From Pseudomonas sp. (GTDB lineage Bacteria; Pseudomonadota; Gammaproteobacteria; Pseudomonadales; Pseudomonadaceae), in the NCBI GenBank assembly GCA_029239415.1, contig JAQZAY010000245.1, positions 1-5,652 of the forward strand: a stretch of DNA of 5,652 nt, read 5' to 3'. Every line of letters starts with the position of its first letter. Position 1 is the first letter of the stretch. Shown piece by piece: positions 1 to 5,652 of this stretch. A program made the translations under genes and the position numbers. A model generated the notes under the pieces. The model did not search any database and was not told the DNA's origin. It saw only the letters and a list, made by a program, of their open reading frames with translations.

Positions 1-984
1 CGTGCGCATGCCTTCGGCGCCCCACGGGGTGGTCACGCTGGGGGTACCGCAAAGCATGGCATCGAGCAGCTTGCCCTTGATGCCGGCGCCAAAGCGCAGG
101 GGTGCCAGGGCCACCCGCGCCTGACCGACCACCTGCAGGGCGTCCGCTGCCCAGCCCTTGACCAGAAAACCGTGTGCAGGGTTGTGCAGGGCCGTGGCCT
201 TGGGCGGTGTGTAGGCGCCGTACACATGCAGCTCGGCCCGAGGCAGTCGCTTGCGGATGCGTGGCCACACTTGATTTTTCAGCCACAGCACGGCGTCCCA
301 ATTGGGCGCGTGACGAAAGTTGCCGATGCACACGAAGTTCGCGCGCTGCTCGAAATCGAGAGGAGGCGTGGGCAATGGCTCGACCATCAAAGGACAGTCG
401 TGGAGCAGATCGGGCGGCACGCCGAAACGCTCCACCAGCAACTGCGATTCGAAGGGCGAGATCATCAGGCTCAGGTCGCAGCGGAAGATAGCTGCGACTT
501 CGCGCTGGGTGACGTCGGCCTCGCTCATGTGCTGGTAGAGGATGTCGGGCGATATGTCGAACAAAGCAGTGAAGTCGTTTTCATCGTCACTGGCTTGCAG
601 ACGTTCCTTGAGCAGGCACTGGCGGGCGTCGCGCAAGCTTTGCAGGTCACAGGTTTCGAGCACACGCACGGCTTGCGGACAGTGCAGCTCCACGCGCCAG
701 CCGAACTGTTCTTCCATCATGAAACGGTCGAACAGCACCATGTCCGGCTGCAAGGCGCCGACGAAACGGTCGAAGCTGTCGTTGTTGAGTTCGATGGTCT
801 GCTCGGCGATGCCCAGCGCCGCCAGATCGGCCTTGTGCTCGCCGACCTTGGCGGGGCTGGCGAAGGTGACCTGCCAGCCCTGGGCCACGAAGCAGTGCAG
901 CAGCTGCATCATGTGCCCGCCGGCCGCCGATGAGGTGGGCTCGGGCCAGACATAGCCGATGACCAGAACGCGTTGAAAGGGCAT
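1..984 (-). CDS. Glycosyltransferase, GT4-like (group 1 family), 3' end cut by window edge
   Basis: The frame is open for 328 codons from the ATG at 984 to the left edge with no stop, so the C-terminus is missing; members of this family are usually about 370-400 aa. The protein starts MPFQRVLVIGYVWPEP, a first Rossmann strand, followed by a Gly/His turn (AGGH, residues 21-24). An ETCDLQSLRDAR motif (110-121) resembles the 'DTxDLxxLRxxR' signature of bacterial cell-surface sugar transferases. The nucleotide-sugar binding half begins near residue 217 (FVCIGNFRHAPNWD) and contains APLRFGAGIKGKLLDAM (294-310) then CGTPSVTT (312-319), the hallmark of the Glyco_trans_1_4 group. At the position of the second Glu of the classical EX7E motif there is Asp308. 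It probably moves a sugar from an activated donor onto a surface polysaccharide or protein; donor and acceptor cannot be told. The start is fixed by an in-frame TAA 45 bases upstream with no other ATG/GTG between. The Shine-Dalgarno sequence is weak. No signal peptide or membrane segment is seen, so it is likely cytoplasmic. Confidence 0.88.
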   Translation of the reverse strand, partial: MPFQRVLVIGYVWPEPTSSAAGGHMMQLLHCFVAQGWQVTFASPAKVGEHKADLAALGIAEQTIELNNDSFDRFVGALQPDMVLFDRFMMEEQFGWRVELHCPQAVRVLETCDLQSLRDARQCLLKERLQASDDENDFTALFDISPDILYQHMSEADVTQREVAAIFRCDLSLMISPFESQLLVERFGVPPDLLHDCPLMVEPLPTPPLDFEQRANFVCIGNFRHAPNWDAVLWLKNQVWPRIRKRLPRAELHVYGAYTPPKATALHNPAHGFLVKGWAADALQVVGQARVALAPLRFGAGIKGKLLDAMLCGTPSVTTPWGAEGMRT

Positions 985-1027
985 GAACGAGACTCGGGGA
1001 AAAACCGGGCGCGTATTAGGCCATGAT

Positions 1028-1053
1028 TACCCGCCGTGGTGTAGCGGCAGGCA
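1028..1053 (-). repeat. Hairpin just after the response-regulator stop
   Basis: In the minus-strand transcript, TGCCTGCCG (1053-1045) can pair with CGGCGGGTA (1036-1028) across an eight-base loop: nine pairs, two of them G-U. It lies four bases past the stop codon of the receiver gene. No T-tract follows directly; the only one (TTTTT, 1004-1000) is more than 20 bases further on. It is therefore not a standard Rho-independent terminator. It could be an intercistronic processing or stability hairpin, or chance in GC-rich DNA. Confidence 0.3.
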
Positions 1054-1057
1054 GGCT

Positions 1058-1420
1058 TCAGGCCGCCAGCATGCTCTTGACCTTGTCGCGCAACTGGTCG
1101 ATGGAAAACGGCTTGCCGATACTGCTCATGCCCGCTGGCACGTCGAGGGCTTCGGCGTAGCCGCTGGCAAACAGTACTGGCAGTACCGGGCGCAGAGCGC
1201 GCGCCTTTTGGGCCAATTCCTTGCCATCCATGCCGGGCAGACCCATGTCGGTCATCATCAGGTCGATGGTCTTGGCGGCATCTTCGAGAAATTTCAGGGC
1301 GCCCGGTCCGTCCTCGGCTTCCAGTACCTCGAACTCGAATTCCTCCAGCACGTCCACGATCAGCATGCGGACGATCGCGTCGTCTTCGACGACAAGAATG
1401 GTTTTGGCGGTATCGGACAT
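1058..1420 (-). CDS. Single-domain CheY-like response regulator
   Basis: This is a 120-aa protein that is entirely one receiver (REC) domain with no output domain. The acidic pocket is VVEDD with Asp13 and Asp14. The phospho-acceptor is Asp58 in MMTDMGLPGMDG, the switch Ser is Ser86 in LFASGYAE, and the conserved Lys is Lys103 in GKPF. All catalytic residues are therefore intact. The SGYAE and GKPF style is typical of stand-alone receivers that accept phosphate from hybrid kinases. A longer reading from GTG at 1504 would add 28 residues of basic, low-complexity sequence with no domain; the ATG at 1420 is preferred because it has AGGA eight bases upstream and puts the first beta strand right at the N-terminus. 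The gene diverges from the large hybrid kinase at 1689, which suggests it acts in the same pathway (inference). It probably works by protein-protein contact rather than by binding DNA. Confidence 0.92.
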   Translation of the reverse strand: MSDTAKTILVVEDDAIVRMLIVDVLEEFEFEVLEAEDGPGALKFLEDAAKTIDLMMTDMGLPGMDGKELAQKARALRPVLPVLFASGYAEALDVPAGMSSIGKPFSIDQLRDKVKSMLAA

Positions 1421-1428
1421 CGTTCGGA

Positions 1429-1432
1429 TCCT
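1429..1432 (-). promoter_or_regulatory. Ribosome binding site of the response regulator
   Basis: AGGA reads on the minus strand with an eight-base spacer to the ATG at 1420. It supports the short start over the GTG at 1504. Confidence 0.6.
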
Positions 1433-1521
1433 GGTCGGCAAAGGGCGCAGACGGCGCCGAGCCGTCATTTCGCAGATATCGATGCGCCTCTGGGCGACGA
1501 GCACCTGGGAGGCAGGGCGCC

Positions 1522-1550
1522 ATCATAAAGCATGGGTCGGGGTCAGACCA
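1522..1550 (-). promoter_or_regulatory. Candidate sigma-70 promoter for the response regulator
   Basis: On the minus strand TATGAT (1527-1522) matches five of six bases of the -10 consensus. The sequence 17 bases upstream, TGGTCT (1550-1545), is a poor -35 with about three of six matches. Transcription would begin near 1515, leaving a leader of about 95 bases before the ATG at 1420. The poor -35, and a palindrome occupying the spacer and -35 region, would suit a promoter that needs or is blocked by a regulator. This is inference from motif likeness only. Confidence 0.3.
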
Positions 1551-1553
1551 TGC
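1530..1553. repeat. Imperfect palindrome, possible operator
   Basis: GCATGGGTC (1530-1538) and GACCATGC (1546-1553) form an inverted repeat with eight paired bases and one bulged G, around GGGGTCA. Inside it a second, shorter palindrome GGTCAGACC (1541-1549) uses the same right arm, because GGGTC is repeated at 1534-1538 and 1540-1544. Its place directly upstream of the TATGAT element makes it a reasonable candidate binding site for a dimeric regulator. A cruciform or chance origin is not excluded. Confidence 0.4.
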
Positions 1554-1682
1554 CTGCGGAGCCATTAAACGAGACTGTTCCCACGTTTAGATATGAAAAT
1601 TCTTACAAGACGTACGGAAAAAACCTAACTCTTTGATCGAATTGCGGCAAAATCCCCCGCCTCGATTACAGGATCCGGGTCC

Positions 1683-1687
1683 AAGGA
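1683..1687 (+). promoter_or_regulatory. Shine-Dalgarno-like sequence of the hybrid kinase, unusually close
   Basis: AAGGA is separated from the ATG at 1689 by a single base, much tighter than the usual 5-9. A second AGGA lies at 1670-1673, 15 bases away, which is too far. The in-frame TAA at 1626 and the lack of any ATG, GTG or TTG between it and 1689 still make this ATG the only sensible start. Confidence 0.4.
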
Positions 1688-1688
1688 C

Positions 1689-5173
<3,485 letters not shown>

Positions 5174-5174
<1 letters not shown>

Positions 5175-5652
5175 TGAGTGATTCCCCGGCCGATCAGTCG
5201 TTGCAACCGGCTGCCGAACGCCATATCGATATCGAGATTCGGCTGTTGATCGAGGCGATCTACCTCACCTACAGCTACGATTTCCGTGACTATTCCGGCG
5301 CTTCGGTGAAGCGCCGCATTCTGCACGCCCTGCGGCAGATGGAGTGCGGCAGCGTCTCGTCGCTGCAGGCGCGGGTGCTGCACGAGCCCACGGCGTTCAT
5401 GGAGCTGCTGCAGTACCTGACGATTCCGGTCAGCGAGATGTTCCGCGATCCCGAGCACTTTCTGGCCTTGCGCCGCGAAGTGGTGCCGCTGCTCAAGACC
5501 TATCCGTCGGTGAAGGTCTGGATCGCCGGCTGCAGCACCGGCGAGGAGGTCTACTCGATGGCCATCCTGCTGCGCGAGGAGGGTCTGCTCGAACGCACCA
5601 TCATCTACGCCACCGACATCAACCCCACCTCCCTGGAAAAGGCCAAGCAAGG
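5174..5652 (+). CDS. cheR: CheR-family protein-glutamate O-methyltransferase, 3' end cut by window edge
   Basis: 159 codons are present of a family usually about 270-280 aa, so the gene continues past the right edge. The N-terminal helical CheR domain includes YDFRDYSGASVKRRI (35-49) and VSEMFRDP (86-93), matching the family's 'T/S-E-F-F-R-D' segment. The SAM-binding core begins with IAGCSTGEEVYSMA (117-130), followed by IIYATDIN (143-150), where the Asp is expected to hold the SAM ribose. CheR enzymes methylate glutamates, classically on chemoreceptors. The start GTG shares its G with the TAG stop of the kinase gene, giving a one-base overlap and strong evidence of translational coupling. 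No chemoreceptor, CheA or CheW is visible, so the role is more likely in a kinase-linked signalling branch than in the main chemotaxis pathway (inference). In pseudomonads a CheB-type methylesterase often follows such a gene; that cannot be seen here. The symbol refers to the family, not to the main chemotaxis copy. Confidence 0.92.

Larger units (their letters stand above)
1421..1688. promoter_or_regulatory. Divergent intergenic region between response regulator and hybrid kinase
   Basis: This non-coding gap must hold promoters for both the leftward receiver gene and the rightward kinase-methyltransferase operon. The half next to the receiver is GC-rich. The part from about 1564 to 1655 is distinctly AT-rich, with A/T runs such as TTTAGATATGAAAATTC (1586-1602) and GGAAAAAACC. 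This drop in GC is typical of a promoter core. I could not place a convincing sigma-70 -35/-10 pair, or a sigma-54 site, for the rightward operon. The leftward candidate is listed separately. Confidence 0.5.

Noticed and set aside
172..933. 253-codon plus-strand open frame
   Set aside because: It lies opposite the glycosyltransferase, whose minus-strand frame carries clear family motifs. The plus-strand product has no recognisable domain and is a by-product of GC-rich codon use.
1000..1057. Rho-independent terminator after the response regulator
   Set aside because: The hairpin at 1028-1053 has no T-tract behind it, and the T-run at 1004-1000 is preceded only by a very weak possible stem.
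1421..1504. N-terminal extension of the response regulator from GTG at 1504
   Set aside because: It adds an Arg-rich tail with no domain and ignores the well-spaced AGGA before the ATG at 1420.
1590..1607. GacA-box-like site (GATATG, six bases, CTTACA)
   Set aside because: The right half matches the TGTAAG-N6-CTTACA consensus perfectly, but the left half matches only three of six bases. In an AT-rich promoter region this is too weak to claim.

Overview
The window is GC-rich, tightly packed bacterial DNA with a strong third-position GC bias. The proteins look like those of a gammaproteobacterium, most probably a fluorescent or putida-group Pseudomonas. That genus guess rests on codon use, protein style and remembered gene order; no search was run.

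Layout. Positions 1-984 (minus strand) hold most of a GT4-type glycosyltransferase whose C-terminus runs off the left edge. After a 73-base gap comes a small stand-alone CheY-like receiver protein on the same strand (1058-1420). A 267-base divergent intergenic region follows (1421-1688). It contains an AT-rich core and, near the response-regulator side, an imperfect palindrome next to a plausible minus-strand -10 element. Rightward from there runs a very large hybrid sensor histidine kinase (1689-5174, 1161 aa). Its order is TM, CHASE3, TM, GAF, long coiled coil, HisKA, HATPase, then three receiver domains. Its stop codon overlaps the GTG start of a CheR-family methyltransferase (5174 to the right edge, cut off after 159 codons).

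How the genes may work together. The kinase and methyltransferase are almost certainly one translationally coupled operon. The small receiver gene reads divergently from the same intergenic region, so it is a natural candidate partner or co-regulated component. The kinase would sense a periplasmic cue through CHASE3 and a cytoplasmic cue through GAF, autophosphorylate at His503, and pass phosphate to one or more of Asp819, Asp941 and Asp1088. No HPt domain and no methyl-accepting chemotaxis protein is visible here. The phosphotransfer route onward and the methyl-acceptor of the CheR protein must therefore lie outside the window or be unconventional. The glycosyltransferase may be an unrelated neighbour or a surface-polysaccharide gene read through from the receiver gene.

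No tRNA, rRNA, CRISPR array, insertion sequence or other mobile element was seen. This is a recognisable but poorly characterised type of signalling locus, not an obviously new system. The points most worth a second look are the kinase-CheR coupling, the divergent receiver gene with its palindrome, and the unusual second receiver domain.
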